A stretch of 64,000 nt of DNA from Streptosporangium lutulentum (GCF_030811455.1 NZ_JAUSQU010000001.1:434001-498000), one strand, 5' to 3'. Shown: positions 14,840-26,054, counted from the stretch's first letter. The notes: generated by a model not told the origin, from the letters alone. Program-made: numbers and translations.

Positions 14840-16002
14840 TGAAATTCGATCGCGCTGCCCTGCGGGAAGTCGTTTCCATCAGCGACCGGACCGGGGTGCT
14901 GTCGTTCTATCTGAATGCGGACCCACGTGAGGAGACGTCCTCACGGCCCGCCTGGCGAATTCGTTTCCGCAACGCGCTGTCGGAGCTGCGGGGGCGGGTC
15001 ATGGCCGGCGAGGACCGGACACGGAGGACGGCTGTCCTCAAACGCCTGGAGGGGTTGGAGCGGTCTTTCCGGCGGCTCCTCGACCCCACCGAATCCGGGC
15101 TGGGGCGGGTGATGTTCGCCCCGGTCGGCGACGGCGAGGTGCGGGTCTTCTCCTTCCAGTTGCCGGTCGTCGACCAGGTCGTGCTGGAGCCGACGGCCTA
15201 CGTGCGCCCACTGGTCAACACGGTGGAGGCCGCACCGCCCGCCGGGATCGTGGTCGTGTGCAGGGACGGGCTGCGCGTGATCGACTACCGGTACGGCATG
15301 GTCGAGGACATCGGAAGGTCGTCCTACGGGGTCGGCGTCGAGGACTGGCGGGACATGCGCGGTCCCGCGCCCTCGGAGTTCTCCCAGCAGGGAGTGTCGC
15401 ACAGGGAGAGGTTCGCCAGCAGGGTCGAGGACAACCTCGCCAGGCTGCTGCGCGCGGACGCGCCGCAGCTCGGCGCCCATGCCGCGGGGAGGGGTTGGAC
15501 CACTCTCGTGCTGGTCGGCGACGTCCAGCTGACCGGCGTCCTGGCGGGAGAGCTGAGCGGCGACGTCATCCAGATCGACGCGGTGGTCGACCCGCTGTCC
15601 TCGGTGAAGATCGTCGAGTACGTGGGCCCGCAGCTGAAGGCCGCCAGGACCCGGTACGGCGCCGGCCTCGCGAACCGGGCCAAGGACGCCGCGCTGGCGG
15701 GCGGGCGCGGGGTCCTGGGACTGAGGGACACGCTCCACGCGCTGAACGAGAGCCGGGTGGCGAACCTGCTGCTGGACGAGTCCCGCGAGTGGAGCGGCAG
15801 CCGTACGGACTACGGGATGCTCCACCTGCCCGGCGAGATCCCGCCGGGAGAGTCGGAGAAGACACTCGTCCCCGAGTCCGCGATGGGTGAGCGCATGATC
15901 GAGCGCGCTCTGGACATCGACGCGGAGGTCACCGTCCTGGATCGCGAGGCCTCGAGAATTCTCGCCGATTACGACGGGGTCGCCGCGATTATGCGCTGGT
16001 AG
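14839..16002 (+). CDS. aeRF1-type (VLRF1/baeRF family) release-factor-like protein
   Basis: This 387-residue protein starts at GTG 14839 behind GGGGAGG. The opening (LREVVSISDRTGVLSFYLNA) and the later GLRDTLHALNESRVANLLLD are hallmarks of bacterial archaeo-eukaryotic-type release factor 1 homologs. The family's middle domain fold is recognisable, but no canonical GGQ is present; AGGRG occurs near residue 290. The family contains ribosome-binding factors, including hibernation factors of the Balon type. Which branch this belongs to I cannot say. It follows pnkp after 109 bases in the same direction, so a link between RNA repair and ribosome rescue or hibernation is suggested. Termination activity should not be assumed. 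Confidence 0.75.
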   Translation: MKFDRAALREVVSISDRTGVLSFYLNADPREETSSRPAWRIRFRNALSELRGRVMAGEDRTRRTAVLKRLEGLERSFRRLLDPTESGLGRVMFAPVGDGEVRVFSFQLPVVDQVVLEPTAYVRPLVNTVEAAPPAGIVVVCRDGLRVIDYRYGMVEDIGRSSYGVGVEDWRDMRGPAPSEFSQQGVSHRERFASRVEDNLARLLRADAPQLGAHAAGRGWTTLVLVGDVQLTGVLAGELSGDVIQIDAVVDPLSSVKIVEYVGPQLKAARTRYGAGLANRAKDAALAGGRGVLGLRDTLHALNESRVANLLLDESREWSGSRTDYGMLHLPGEIPPGESEKTLVPESAMGERMIERALDIDAEVTVLDREASRILADYDGVAAIMRW

Positions 16003-16079
16003 ACGACGGCCGTTGGGTGATCACCCGCATTGATCGGGGTATTGACGTCTCATACTTCCTTTCGGGGGAAAGGACTGTC

Positions 16080-17489
16080 ATGGCCAGCACTGCCCCATCG
16101 GGTACTTCCAACGAGAACCTCGGTCACGTCGTCTTCATCACCGCCGCGGCGGCGATCGGCGGATTCCTTTTCGGCTATGACAGTGCCGTCATCAACGGAG
16201 CCGTCACCGGGATTCAGAAGAACTTCGGCGTCGGCCCGGTCCAGATCGGGTTCGTGGTCGCGATCGCGCTGCTGGGTTCGGCGGTCGGCGCGTGGATCGC
16301 CGGGGGAGTGGCCGACCGCTGGGGGCGCACGAGAACCATGCAGGTGGCCGCGATCCTGTTCGCGGTCAGTTCCGTCGGCCAGGCGCTGCCGTTCGCGCTC
16401 TGGGATCTGGCCCTCTGGCGAGTGCTCGCCGGCGTGGGAATCGGCATGGCCTCGGTGATCGGGCCCGCCTACATCGCCGAGGTCTCGCCACCCGCCTACC
16501 GGGGGCGGCTGGGATCCTTCCAGCAGCTCGCCATCGTGCTGGGCATCGCGGTCTCCCAGCTGGTCAACTACGCGATCGCGGAGACGGCCGGGGGTGACGT
16601 CAACAACGAGCTGGCCGGCCTGCAGGCCTGGCAGTGGATGCTCGGCGCCTGCCTGGTTCCGGCCCTGCTCTACCTGCTCTTCTCGACGGTCATTCCCGAG
16701 TCGCCGCGGTTCCTCGTCGCGGCGGGGAAACCGCTCCAGGCGCGCAGGGTGCTCGCCGAGGTGGAGGGCGAGGGCGTCGACCTGGACGAACGGCTGGCGG
16801 AGATCCAGGAATCGCTGCGCAGCGAGCGACGGCCCCGGCTCCGCGACCTGCGGGGCCCGAGGCTCGGGCTGCTGCCGATCGTCTGGATCGGCATCCTGCT
16901 CTCGGTCTTCCAGCAGCTCGTCGGCATCAACGTCATCTTCTACTACTCGGCGTCGCTGTGGCAGTCGATCGGCATCGACCAGAGCAGCTCGCTGCTGATC
17001 AGCTTCTCCACCTCGATCATCAACATCGTCGGCACGTTCATCGCCATCGCACTGGTCGACAGGATCGGCCGCAGGCCCCTGCTGCTGATCGGCTCCGCGG
17101 GCATGGCGATCTCGCTGGCCACGGCCGCGTGGGCGTTCAGCTCGGGCGTCCCGTCCGGCGACACCGTCAGGCTGCCGGAGGCGCAGGGCTACGTCGCCCT
17201 GTTCGCCGCGCACGCCTTCGTGCTGTTCTTCGCGTTGTCGTGGGGGGTCGTCGTCTGGGTGCTGCTCGGTGAGATGTTCCCCAACCGGATCAGGGCCGCC
17301 GCGCTCTCGGTGGCCGCCTCCGCCCAGTGGCTGGCCAACTGGCTCATCACGGTCTCGTTCCCGTCGCTGGCGGCGTGGAGCCTGGCCGGCGCCTATGTGG
17401 GCTACGCCTTCTTCGCCGTGCTGTCCTTCGTCTTCGTGCTGTTCAAGGTGAGGGAGACCAAGGGCCGGAAGCTGGAGGAGATGGGGTAG
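16080..17489 (+). CDS. MFS sugar porter family transporter
   Basis: This 469-residue, 12-helix transporter starts at ATG 16080 (MASTAPSGTS). Sugar-porter signatures are present: FGYDSAVINGAV in helix 1, DRWGRTRTMQ in loop 2-3, PESPRFLVAAGK after helix 6, QQLVGINVIFYYS in helix 7, DRIGRRPLLL in loop 8-9, and a C-terminal KVRETKGRKLEEM. It is a proton-sugar symporter or facilitator of the GlcP/XylE type. The exact sugar cannot be told. It stands alone between the aeRF1-type gene and mug. Confidence 0.9.
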   Translation: MASTAPSGTSNENLGHVVFITAAAAIGGFLFGYDSAVINGAVTGIQKNFGVGPVQIGFVVAIALLGSAVGAWIAGGVADRWGRTRTMQVAAILFAVSSVGQALPFALWDLALWRVLAGVGIGMASVIGPAYIAEVSPPAYRGRLGSFQQLAIVLGIAVSQLVNYAIAETAGGDVNNELAGLQAWQWMLGACLVPALLYLLFSTVIPESPRFLVAAGKPLQARRVLAEVEGEGVDLDERLAEIQESLRSERRPRLRDLRGPRLGLLPIVWIGILLSVFQQLVGINVIFYYSASLWQSIGIDQSSSLLISFSTSIINIVGTFIAIALVDRIGRRPLLLIGSAGMAISLATAAWAFSSGVPSGDTVRLPEAQGYVALFAAHAFVLFFALSWGVVVWVLLGEMFPNRIRAAALSVAASAQWLANWLITVSFPSLAAWSLAGAYVGYAFFAVLSFVFVLFKVRETKGRKLEEMG

Positions 17490-17517
17490 CTTCACCCCGT
17501 GTCATCGGGAGGTGTGG

Positions 17518-18135
17518 ATGTCCGGGTCTGAGCGGGTGCCTTCGGGCGAGCGGGTGCCTTCGGGCGAGGGTGGGCCTTCGTCGGCCACACCTGCGGCGCG
17601 GCCGACGAAGGCCGACCTCGCCGCGGCCGGAGACCGGATGATCGAGGATGTGCTCGGGCCGGCGCTGGAGGTGTTGTTCTGCGGCATCAACCCCGGCCTC
17701 TACTCGGCGGCGACCGGCCACCACTTCGCCCGGCCCGGCAACCGCTTCTGGCCCGCGCTGTACCGCTCCGGCTTCACTCCCCGGCTGCTGGCCCCCGGGG
17801 AGCAGGGAGGGCTTCCCTCCATGGGGCTGGGCATCACCAATGTCGTGACGCGTCCCAGTGCCGTGGCGTCGGACCTGACCCGGGCCGAGCTGGTCGAGGG
17901 CGGCGAGCGGCTGACCGCGCTGGTGGCCGAGATCCGGCCGAAGGTGCTCGCCGTCCTGGGGGTCTCCGCCTACCGTACGGCCTTCGCCCGGCCGAAAGCC
18001 GTGATCGGCCCTCAGGAGGAGACGGTCGCCGGGGTCAGGGTGTGGGTGCTGCCCAATCCCAGCGGTCTCAACGCGCACTGGCCGCTGGACCGGATCGCGG
18101 GGGAGATGCGGCGGCTCCGGGAGTCCTTGGACTGA
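17518..18135 (+). CDS. mug: G/U mismatch-specific DNA glycosylase
   Basis: This 205-residue protein of the uracil-DNA glycosylase superfamily starts at ATG 17518, five bases after GGGAGG; a GTG at 17512 overlaps that site. The water-activating motif is FCGINPGLYSA near residue 60 and the second motif is NPSGLNAH near 183. It removes uracil or ethenocytosine opposite guanine in base-excision repair. The N-terminus carries a short repeat (SGERVPSGERVPSGEG) that is not part of the catalytic fold. The start is 28 bases after the transporter stop, so the two may be co-transcribed. Confidence 0.9.
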   Translation: MSGSERVPSGERVPSGEGGPSSATPAARPTKADLAAAGDRMIEDVLGPALEVLFCGINPGLYSAATGHHFARPGNRFWPALYRSGFTPRLLAPGEQGGLPSMGLGITNVVTRPSAVASDLTRAELVEGGERLTALVAEIRPKVLAVLGVSAYRTAFARPKAVIGPQEETVAGVRVWVLPNPSGLNAHWPLDRIAGEMRRLRESLD

Positions 18136-18250
18136 GGTTCCCCCTGGAGGCGAAGGGGGAGGGTCCCGCGCCGCTCACACGGCCCCTCGGGGCCCGCGTG
18201 AGGTGGCGCGGGTGTCAGCGTCTCATGACCCGCCCGAGGTCCGGAGCCGC

Positions 18251-18820
18251 TCAGAAGGGGCCCGGACGGCCGATCCTGCGGGACCCGGCCCCGGAGTGCC
18301 GCCGCCTGCGGTGAATCCCGCCCAGCACGGCCATCACCAGCCAGGCGAGGAGGACGAACTTCAGCACCCCGAACCCGATGGTCGCCACCCCCACGACCAG
18401 CAGGAGGATCAGGACGGGAACGAACGGCGGCCCACCCCGGCGGGCCGGGTGGCGATGACGCCAGGCCGCGGAATGAGGGGCGCCCCACCGCGGGTAGTGC
18501 CCGTGATGATCGTGCCGGTGAGGTCCGTGCCGGTGAGGTCCGGGGCCCCATCCCGCACCGTGCCGCCAGGCCCGGCCGGGTCCCCCGCGCCCGCGGAAGT
18601 CCTCGGCGTCCTCGGGGTCCTCGGGGTGAGAGCCGTACAGGTCGGGAAGATCGGCACCCACGAGGGCCAGCTCGCGGCCGGTGCGCGAGGACAGGGCCAG
18701 TTCGAGGCGTTCGTCGAGCTCCTCGTGGGTCAGGCGGCCCTGCGCGTAGTGCTCGCGCAGGGCCGTCATCACCGCTTCGCGTTCGGCGTCTCCGATGCGG
18801 AGATCGTCTCGGGCGGTCAT
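18251..18820 (-). CDS. DUF1707 protein with His-rich linker and membrane segment
   Basis: This 189-residue protein starts at ATG 18820. Residues 5-57 (LRIGDAEREAVMTALREHYA, GRLTHEELDERLELALSSRT) are the DUF1707 domain common in actinomycetes. A linker rich in His and Arg (PHRHGPHRHDHHGHYP) follows, then one or two hydrophobic helices near residues 130-165 (VPVLILLLVVGVATIGFGVL) and a basic tail. It lies 7 bases after the PadR gene in the same operon, so it is likely the membrane partner or target of that regulator. Function is not established; the His-rich segment could bind metal. Confidence 0.8.
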   Translation of the reverse strand: MTARDDLRIGDAEREAVMTALREHYAQGRLTHEELDERLELALSSRTGRELALVGADLPDLYGSHPEDPEDAEDFRGRGGPGRAWRHGAGWGPGPHRHGPHRHDHHGHYPRWGAPHSAAWRHRHPARRGGPPFVPVLILLLVVGVATIGFGVLKFVLLAWLVMAVLGGIHRRRRHSGAGSRRIGRPGPF

Positions 18821-18827
18821 CGTCTGC

Positions 18828-19619
18828 TCACTCCTCGCCGGGGTCGCCGTCGGCCAGAATCTGGTAGAGCTTGCGGCGCGTCTCGATCATGGTCTGCCGG
18901 GCCTGCTGGATCTGCGCGTCGCTGCCGGTCTGCAGGATCTGGAACATGGCGAACCCTGACTGGCGGGCGAGGTCCATCAGCTCCCAGGTGCTGCCGTCGA
19001 CGTCGGGCGTCATCTCCTCCCAGGGAGCGCGCACCTCGTCGGAGTGCTCGGCCACATATGCCCGGCCGGCGTCGGTGAGGCGGAAGGTCTTGCGGCCGTC
19101 GTTCTCCTCCGACAGGACCAGGCCCTCGTCGGTGAGCTGCTGCAGCGCCGGGTAGACCGCCCCCGGGCTGGGCTTCCAGCCGCCCTGGCTGCGCTGCTCG
19201 ATCTCCTGGATGATCTGGTACCCGTTGTGTGAGTCCTCGGTGAGCAGCGCGAGGATCGCGGCGCGGACGTCGCCCCGCTTCGCCTTGCGCCCCCGGCCGA
19301 ACGGGGGTCCTCCGCCGAACGGGCCGCCGCCGAACGGGCCTCCGCGCCCTCGGCCGCCCCGGCCGAAGTCCCAGGGGAAGCCGCCGGGGAAGGGGCCGCG
19401 GTGACCGCGGTGCCGATGCTCGTGCGGGCCTCCCTCATGGGGTCCCCCCTGGTGAGGTCCGCGCTGTTCCCCGTGGTGGGGCCCTCCGTGATGTGGCTCT
19501 CCGTGGTGCCAGCCGGCGGCCATGTTCCGCCAGGCCTCCCTGGCCGCGCGCTTCATCTCGCGCCGGACCTCGTGCGGGACGCCGATCCACTGGCCGCCCA
19601 TCGCGTCTGCTGAATTCAT
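18828..19619 (-). CDS. PadR-family transcriptional regulator with His-rich N-terminal extension
   Basis: This 263-residue regulator starts at ATG 19619 behind AAGGAG. The winged-helix domain spans about residues 110-185 (AILALLTEDSHNGYQIIQEI, PSPGAVYPALQQLTDEGLV). The PadR C-terminal helix follows. The first 100 residues are unusual: they are packed with His and Gly (HHGEPHHGGPHHGE, GGPHEHRHRGHRG) and then Gly/Arg/Phe. PadR proteins are normally 110-200 residues, so this is a long extension. Both proteins of the operon are His-rich, which suggests nickel, zinc or copper binding. An inverted repeat lies 36 bases upstream of the start. Confidence 0.88.
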   Translation of the reverse strand: MNSADAMGGQWIGVPHEVRREMKRAAREAWRNMAAGWHHGEPHHGGPHHGEQRGPHQGGPHEGGPHEHRHRGHRGPFPGGFPWDFGRGGRGRGGPFGGGPFGGGPPFGRGRKAKRGDVRAAILALLTEDSHNGYQIIQEIEQRSQGGWKPSPGAVYPALQQLTDEGLVLSEENDGRKTFRLTDAGRAYVAEHSDEVRAPWEEMTPDVDGSTWELMDLARQSGFAMFQILQTGSDAQIQQARQTMIETRRKLYQILADGDPGEE

Positions 19620-19654
19620 GTCGTCTCCTTGTATCGCGATCGTCTTTGGATCGC

Positions 19655-19681
19655 TCTCGATGCTTCAAAGATATATCGAGA
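19655..19681. promoter_or_regulatory. Inverted repeat upstream of padR, candidate operator
   Basis: TCTCGAT at 19655-19661 and ATCGAGA at 19675-19681 are reverse complements in an AT-rich patch (AAAGATATATCGAGAACATT) ahead of the PadR gene. PadR repressors commonly bind AT-rich dyads at their own promoters. Confidence 0.4.
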
Positions 19682-19689
19682 ACATTCTA

Positions 19690-20256
19690 TCTAGCAAGAC
19701 TGTATGGGGACATAAGGAGTTTTGGCTGGTCAGATGCCTTGCCTGAGAGCGGGAGGGCATGCTTCTTTTGTCCGGTCCGTGCCGCCGGACCGGGGTCAGG
19801 CCCGCTCGCCGTACGCCGCGGGCGAGTGATCGCAGGAGCGGCAGCCGGTGGCCGGGCGCTCCGGAACGCCGGCCATGGACCGCCCGGCCACGGACCGCCC
19901 GGCCACGCCGCTCGACGGGGTCCCGGCGTCGCCGTCGTGGAGGCGACGTCACGGTTGACCACGGGGGCGGCGGGCATATCGCCCTCATCGACGGGGGGAG
20001 AACGCGCATGTCACAGAGAGTGGCACGACCACGTGACGGTCACCCGGAAGCGGCGCCCGCGCCCGTGGATCGGCCGCTCCCCAGGCGGCGAGACCCCCAA
20101 GGGCCGGGGCACGGCCACGGGGTCGTCGCCCCGCCCGGGCCCGGCGGTCTCCTTCCGGTGAGGAGGCGCCGTCCATGAGCTTGATGGCGGGAATCTTCGC
20201 GGGCGCAGGGGAGCCCCATCCAGACGAAGGAGGCCCCATCCAGACGGAGGGGAGCC
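19690..20256. other. Gap between padR promoter and ornithine cyclodeaminase-like gene
   Basis: No frame here has convincing family sequence. The stretch includes a 15-bp tandem pair (GGACCGCCCGGCCAC near 19875-19905) and, at its right end, the start of a 21-bp tandem repeat array. I see no RNA gene. Confidence 0.5.
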
Positions 20257-20290
20257 TCATCCAGACGGAGGGAGGCCTCGTCCGGGCGGG
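20208..20290. repeat. Four degenerate 20-22-bp tandem repeats at the end of the ocd gene
   Basis: The core (G)GCCCCATCCAGACGGAG recurs four times with substitutions (CCCCATCCAGACGAA, CCCCATCCAGACGGA, CCTCATCCAGACGGA, CCTCGTCCGGGCGGG). The array straddles the stop codon of the ornithine cyclodeaminase-like gene at 20257, so repeat slippage could change the C-terminus. Confidence 0.7.
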
Positions 20291-21237
20291 GGGCCGAGGA
20301 AGTCGACCTCGGTGCCGAGGCCGCGACGCTCCGCCTCGCGATAGGCGAGCCAGGCCAGGGCGAGGTCCTGCCACGGAAGCCCCACGGGGGCGTAGACGGT
20401 GCGCCGGCCGGGGTCGGTGCGGCCGGGATGCTCACCGCGCAGGATCTCGCCCAGGGTGGCGTGAGCGGCCTCCGGCGGCAGCCCGGCCGAGGCGAGCACG
20501 CCCATGGCGGCGGCGAGCGGCCGGTCGTCGACGGCGAGCAGGGCGGCCTCCAGCACGTCGGCGGCGAGTTCCCGCTTGCCGGGCTCGTCGACGCCCAGGC
20601 TGGTGAGGTGCTGCCCGGGCCGGGTGTCGGCGAGTCGGAGCAGCGGGGCGCGTGACCACGTGGCGAGCAGGACGATGTCGGCGCGGGCGGCGACCTCGGC
20701 GGCCGAGCCGACGCTGTGGCCGCCGTGGCGGGCGGCGAAGGAGGCCGCGCGGGCCGGGTCGAGGTCGTACGCGACCAGCCCGTCCACCCGGCGGAGCCGT
20801 CCCAGACCGAGGACCGTCAGTTCGGCCTGGGCTCCCGCGCCGATGACGCCGAGGACGGTCTCCCTCCCGGGATCGGCGGTGGCCAGGACGTGGGTGCCGA
20901 GCGCCGCCGCCAGGCCGGTACGCCAGGCCGTGATCGTCGCCGAGTCGAGCAGCGCGAGCAACTCGCCGTCCTGTCCGCTGTGCAGGCAGATGACCCCGCG
21001 CAGGGCGGGCCGGGCCCCGGGGAACTTGGCGTTGACCTTCACCGTGTAGGCGTCGATCCCGGGCAGCAATCCCGGGATCAGCGCGGTGGCGGTGCCCGGG
21101 AACGGCAGGTCGGTGCGGATGCGCTGCCCGGGGACGGCCGTGGCGTCGCTCCGGGTGAAGCCGTCGCGCAGAGTCTCGACGCAGGCGTCCGGGTCGAGCA
21201 GGGAGATCAGGTCTCGGTGGGTGAGGATCCGGGTCAC
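20257..21237 (-). CDS. Ornithine cyclodeaminase/mu-crystallin family protein
   Basis: This 326-residue protein is best started at GTG 21237 (VTRILTHRDLISLL); upstream in-frame sequence is Arg-rich and not family-like. Family features include YTVKVNAKFPGARPALRG near residue 75, LLDSATITAWRTGLAAALG near 108, and the NAD-binding GVIGAGAQAELTVLGL near 140. The family covers ornithine cyclodeaminase, alanine dehydrogenase and ketimine reductases, so the substrate cannot be fixed. No proline or siderophore genes adjoin it. The ribosome binding site is weak and the message may be leaderless. Confidence 0.8.
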   Translation of the reverse strand: MTRILTHRDLISLLDPDACVETLRDGFTRSDATAVPGQRIRTDLPFPGTATALIPGLLPGIDAYTVKVNAKFPGARPALRGVICLHSGQDGELLALLDSATITAWRTGLAAALGTHVLATADPGRETVLGVIGAGAQAELTVLGLGRLRRVDGLVAYDLDPARAASFAARHGGHSVGSAAEVAARADIVLLATWSRAPLLRLADTRPGQHLTSLGVDEPGKRELAADVLEAALLAVDDRPLAAAMGVLASAGLPPEAAHATLGEILRGEHPGRTDPGRRTVYAPVGLPWQDLALAWLAYREAERRGLGTEVDFLGPPPGRGLPPSG

Positions 21238-22283
21238 GCCGACGATGGTGCCAGCCCGGTGCGGATCGGCCGGATCCGGGTATCGCCGTCGGCGGCCCGG
21301 CTGTACGCCCGGCCGTGGGCGTCGAAGCCGGCGGCGCACGCCTCGTAGTCCGTCGGCTCACCGAACGCTCCGGTTGGACCGTTCCGCATTCGCGGTCCCA
21401 CCTTCGGGGACGTGCGGCTCGGAGACCCGGCGGGGGATTTCCGGGGCTTCGGCGCACCGGCGGATCCTGTCCGTCGAGCCGTCCCCGAAGTCCGTTACCA
21501 GGCGTGATTTTGATGTTACCCAGAGAAGAAGTGAGGCAGATCACCTAAAACTTGGCGGATTTTGGAACAAGCATTGAGACCTGCACGTTACAAATGACAT
21601 AGACGGGATTCGTTCCGTGCCGGAAGGGCTGGGGGGTGCTTTCGGTGCGGAACGGTCCCGTCTGTTGTTTCAGGACCTTGACGCCGATCCGCCGGAGATC
21701 CTCCGGCGGATCGCGTGTCTTCTCAGGCGAAGGCCGCGTCGGCCGCGATCTCGGCCGGCGGCGGGGATCGCACTCCCTCTGAACGGCGCCATCCGTCTTC
21801 GACGAGCGGCGGCCGTCGCCGGATCCGCCTGTCCTCCGGCCATCCCGGCCGTCACCGGATCCGCCTGTCCTCCAGACATCCCGGCTGTCGCCGGGCCCGC
21901 CTGTCCTCCAGCCATCCCGGCCGTCACCGGACCTGTCTGTCCTCCGGTCACCTCGGCCACCTCGGTCACCCCGTTCTCCCCGTGCTCTCCGGCGACCCTG
22001 GCCCTTCCGGTCTCTCCGTTCACGGAGGTGTTCGTGACCGCCCGGCGACCGCCACCGCCGTCAGGGGCCCGACCAGGCGAGACTCGCACGGGCGGGCGCG
22101 TCGGCCGGGGCGGGCCTCTCCGCCTCGGATGACCTTGGAATCAAGGAAGGGCAAAGAGCGCCACCGTGGCGGGTTGATCTCGCTTGCGCGACACATCGAT
22201 ACTGCAAAATGGCACGGTCCTCCGCCCGGAGGAGGCTTTGCCGTAGAGTCGCCCGGGGTGATCTTGATGGTGGTGTTTGAGCG
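21238..22283. other. 1-kb gap holding a 36-bp tandem repeat array
   Basis: Apart from the repeat at 21812-21955 I find no convincing gene. A minus-strand frame from GTG 22089 to 21670 (139 residues) reads through the repeats as (A/T)GGQxxPxTAGM units and then becomes Arg-rich. It has no recognisable start signal or homologous family, so it is not called. An AT-rich patch at 21500-21600 may hold the ocd promoter or an end of transcription. Confidence 0.5.
21812..21955. repeat. Four 36-bp tandem repeats
   Basis: Units at 21812-21847, 21848-21883, 21884-21919 and 21920-21955 share the pattern GCCGTCRCCGGAYCCGCCTG followed by TCCTCCRGNCATCCCG. The period is a multiple of three, so both strands stay open through the array. 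There are no unique spacers, so it is not CRISPR. Confidence 0.85.
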
Positions 22284-23012
22284 ATGATGGGGCATACGCA
22301 CGCGCTGACGGGAGCGATCGCCTGGTTGGGCTTGGCACCCGCACTGGCGGCCCTGCCGCTGCTCACCGAGTCCTCCAGGTTCATGGAGACCGGCGTCATG
22401 GTGAACGCGCTCACCCCGGCCGAGTTCGTCGCGGGGACGATCATCTGCGCCGGGGCCGCGATGCTGCCCGACCTCGACCATCCCAGCGCGACGATCGCGC
22501 AGACCTTCGGGCCGATCACCTGGGGGTTGAGCAAGGCCGTGTCGTGGCTGAGCGGCGGTCACCGTAACGCCACACACTCGCTGGCGTTCGCGATCGCCAT
22601 GGGATTCGGCACCCACTACCTCGCCAACAGTTTCACGATCGGCCGCGACATCATGGTCGTGCTGCTGATCGGCCTGTCGCTGCGGTCGATCGGGATCGGC
22701 ATCCCGGGCAAGAAGTTCGCCTCGGCCGTCCTCAACATCGGCATGACCGCAGGGCTGTTCGTGGTGTTCCGCAGTGAGAACGTGGGTTATGCCTGGCTGG
22801 GGCTGGCGGTCGCGGTCGGGTGTCTCATCCACGTCTTGGGAGACTGCTGCACGGAGAAGGGCTGTCCGGTGCTGTGGCCGCTGCAGCAGAACTGGCTGCT
22901 GCCATGGAAGATCGGCATCAAGACGGGCAAGAAGTTCGAGCAGAAATTCCTCGCCCCGGTGCTCTCGGTCGCCGTTCTCGGACTGCTGTACTTCCGCCTC
23001 GCCCCCCTGTGA
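22284..23012 (+). CDS. YdjM-type membrane metal-dependent hydrolase
   Basis: This 242-residue integral membrane protein starts MMGHTHALTGA at ATG 22284. Conserved His/Asp motifs of the YdjM/DUF457 family are present: GHTHALTGA near residue 3, MLPDLDHPSAT near 70, GGHRNATHSLAF near 93 and HVLGDCCTEKGCPVLWP near 178. Several hydrophobic helices separate them. In E. coli YdjM is a LexA-regulated inner membrane protein; no SOS box was seen here. Enzymatic role is unproven for the family. Monocistronic, followed by the aconitase promoter. Confidence 0.82.
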   Translation: MMGHTHALTGAIAWLGLAPALAALPLLTESSRFMETGVMVNALTPAEFVAGTIICAGAAMLPDLDHPSATIAQTFGPITWGLSKAVSWLSGGHRNATHSLAFAIAMGFGTHYLANSFTIGRDIMVVLLIGLSLRSIGIGIPGKKFASAVLNIGMTAGLFVVFRSENVGYAWLGLAVAVGCLIHVLGDCCTEKGCPVLWPLQQNWLLPWKIGIKTGKKFEQKFLAPVLSVAVLGLLYFRLAPL

Positions 23013-23028
23013 GCATACTGGCGGGTAA

Positions 23029-23077
23029 CTTGATGTCGAGATATCTGTAGGGATATCTTGATATCGAGACATCCGCT
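23029..23077 (+). promoter_or_regulatory. Two direct copies of a palindromic CTTGATxTCGAGAxATC motif upstream of aconitase
   Basis: CTTGATGTCGAGATATC and CTTGATATCGAGACATC are separated by a short TGTAGGGATAT spacer. Each is itself a near-palindrome centred on GATRTC. Boundaries are good to a base or two. They lie about 130-170 bases before the aconitase start, and are candidate binding sites for a regulator of central metabolism, unidentified here. Confidence 0.5.
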
Positions 23078-23099
23078 GCAACCCGTGGGCGACCGACAA

Positions 23100-23115
23100 G
23101 TTAGGCGTACCTAAC
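23100..23115. promoter_or_regulatory. Inverted repeat GTTAGG-n4-CCTAAC upstream of aconitase
   Basis: Perfect 6-bp arms at 23100-23105 and 23110-23115. The arms resemble halves of an actinobacterial iron box, but the 4-base spacer is too short for the usual 19-bp site, so an IdeR/DmdR role is doubtful. Confidence 0.3.
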
Positions 23116-23202
23116 AGACTCGGGCACTCCGATGGTGCGGCAGGATTCAACTGCGCCTTCAGTACGGCGCACCAGACACCAGGGTGATGAGGGAGGCGAA
23201 CC

Positions 23203-25998
<2,796 letters not shown>

Positions 25999-26054
25999 GG
26001 CAGGGGGGCGGGGCCGCACGTAAGCCCCGCCCGCAACCGGGGAGACACCCCATA

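Noticed and set aside
21812-21955. CRISPR array
   Set aside because: The units are contiguous 36-bp tandem repeats with no unique spacers, and no cas genes are nearby.
21670-22089. 139-residue repeat-bearing protein on the minus strand
   Set aside because: No start signal, no homologous family and an Arg-rich end; the open frame is explained by the 36-bp period of the repeats.
23100-23115. Iron box (IdeR/DmdR site) upstream of aconitase
   Set aside because: The half-sites resemble iron-box arms but are only 4 bases apart, whereas the usual site is a 19-bp dyad.
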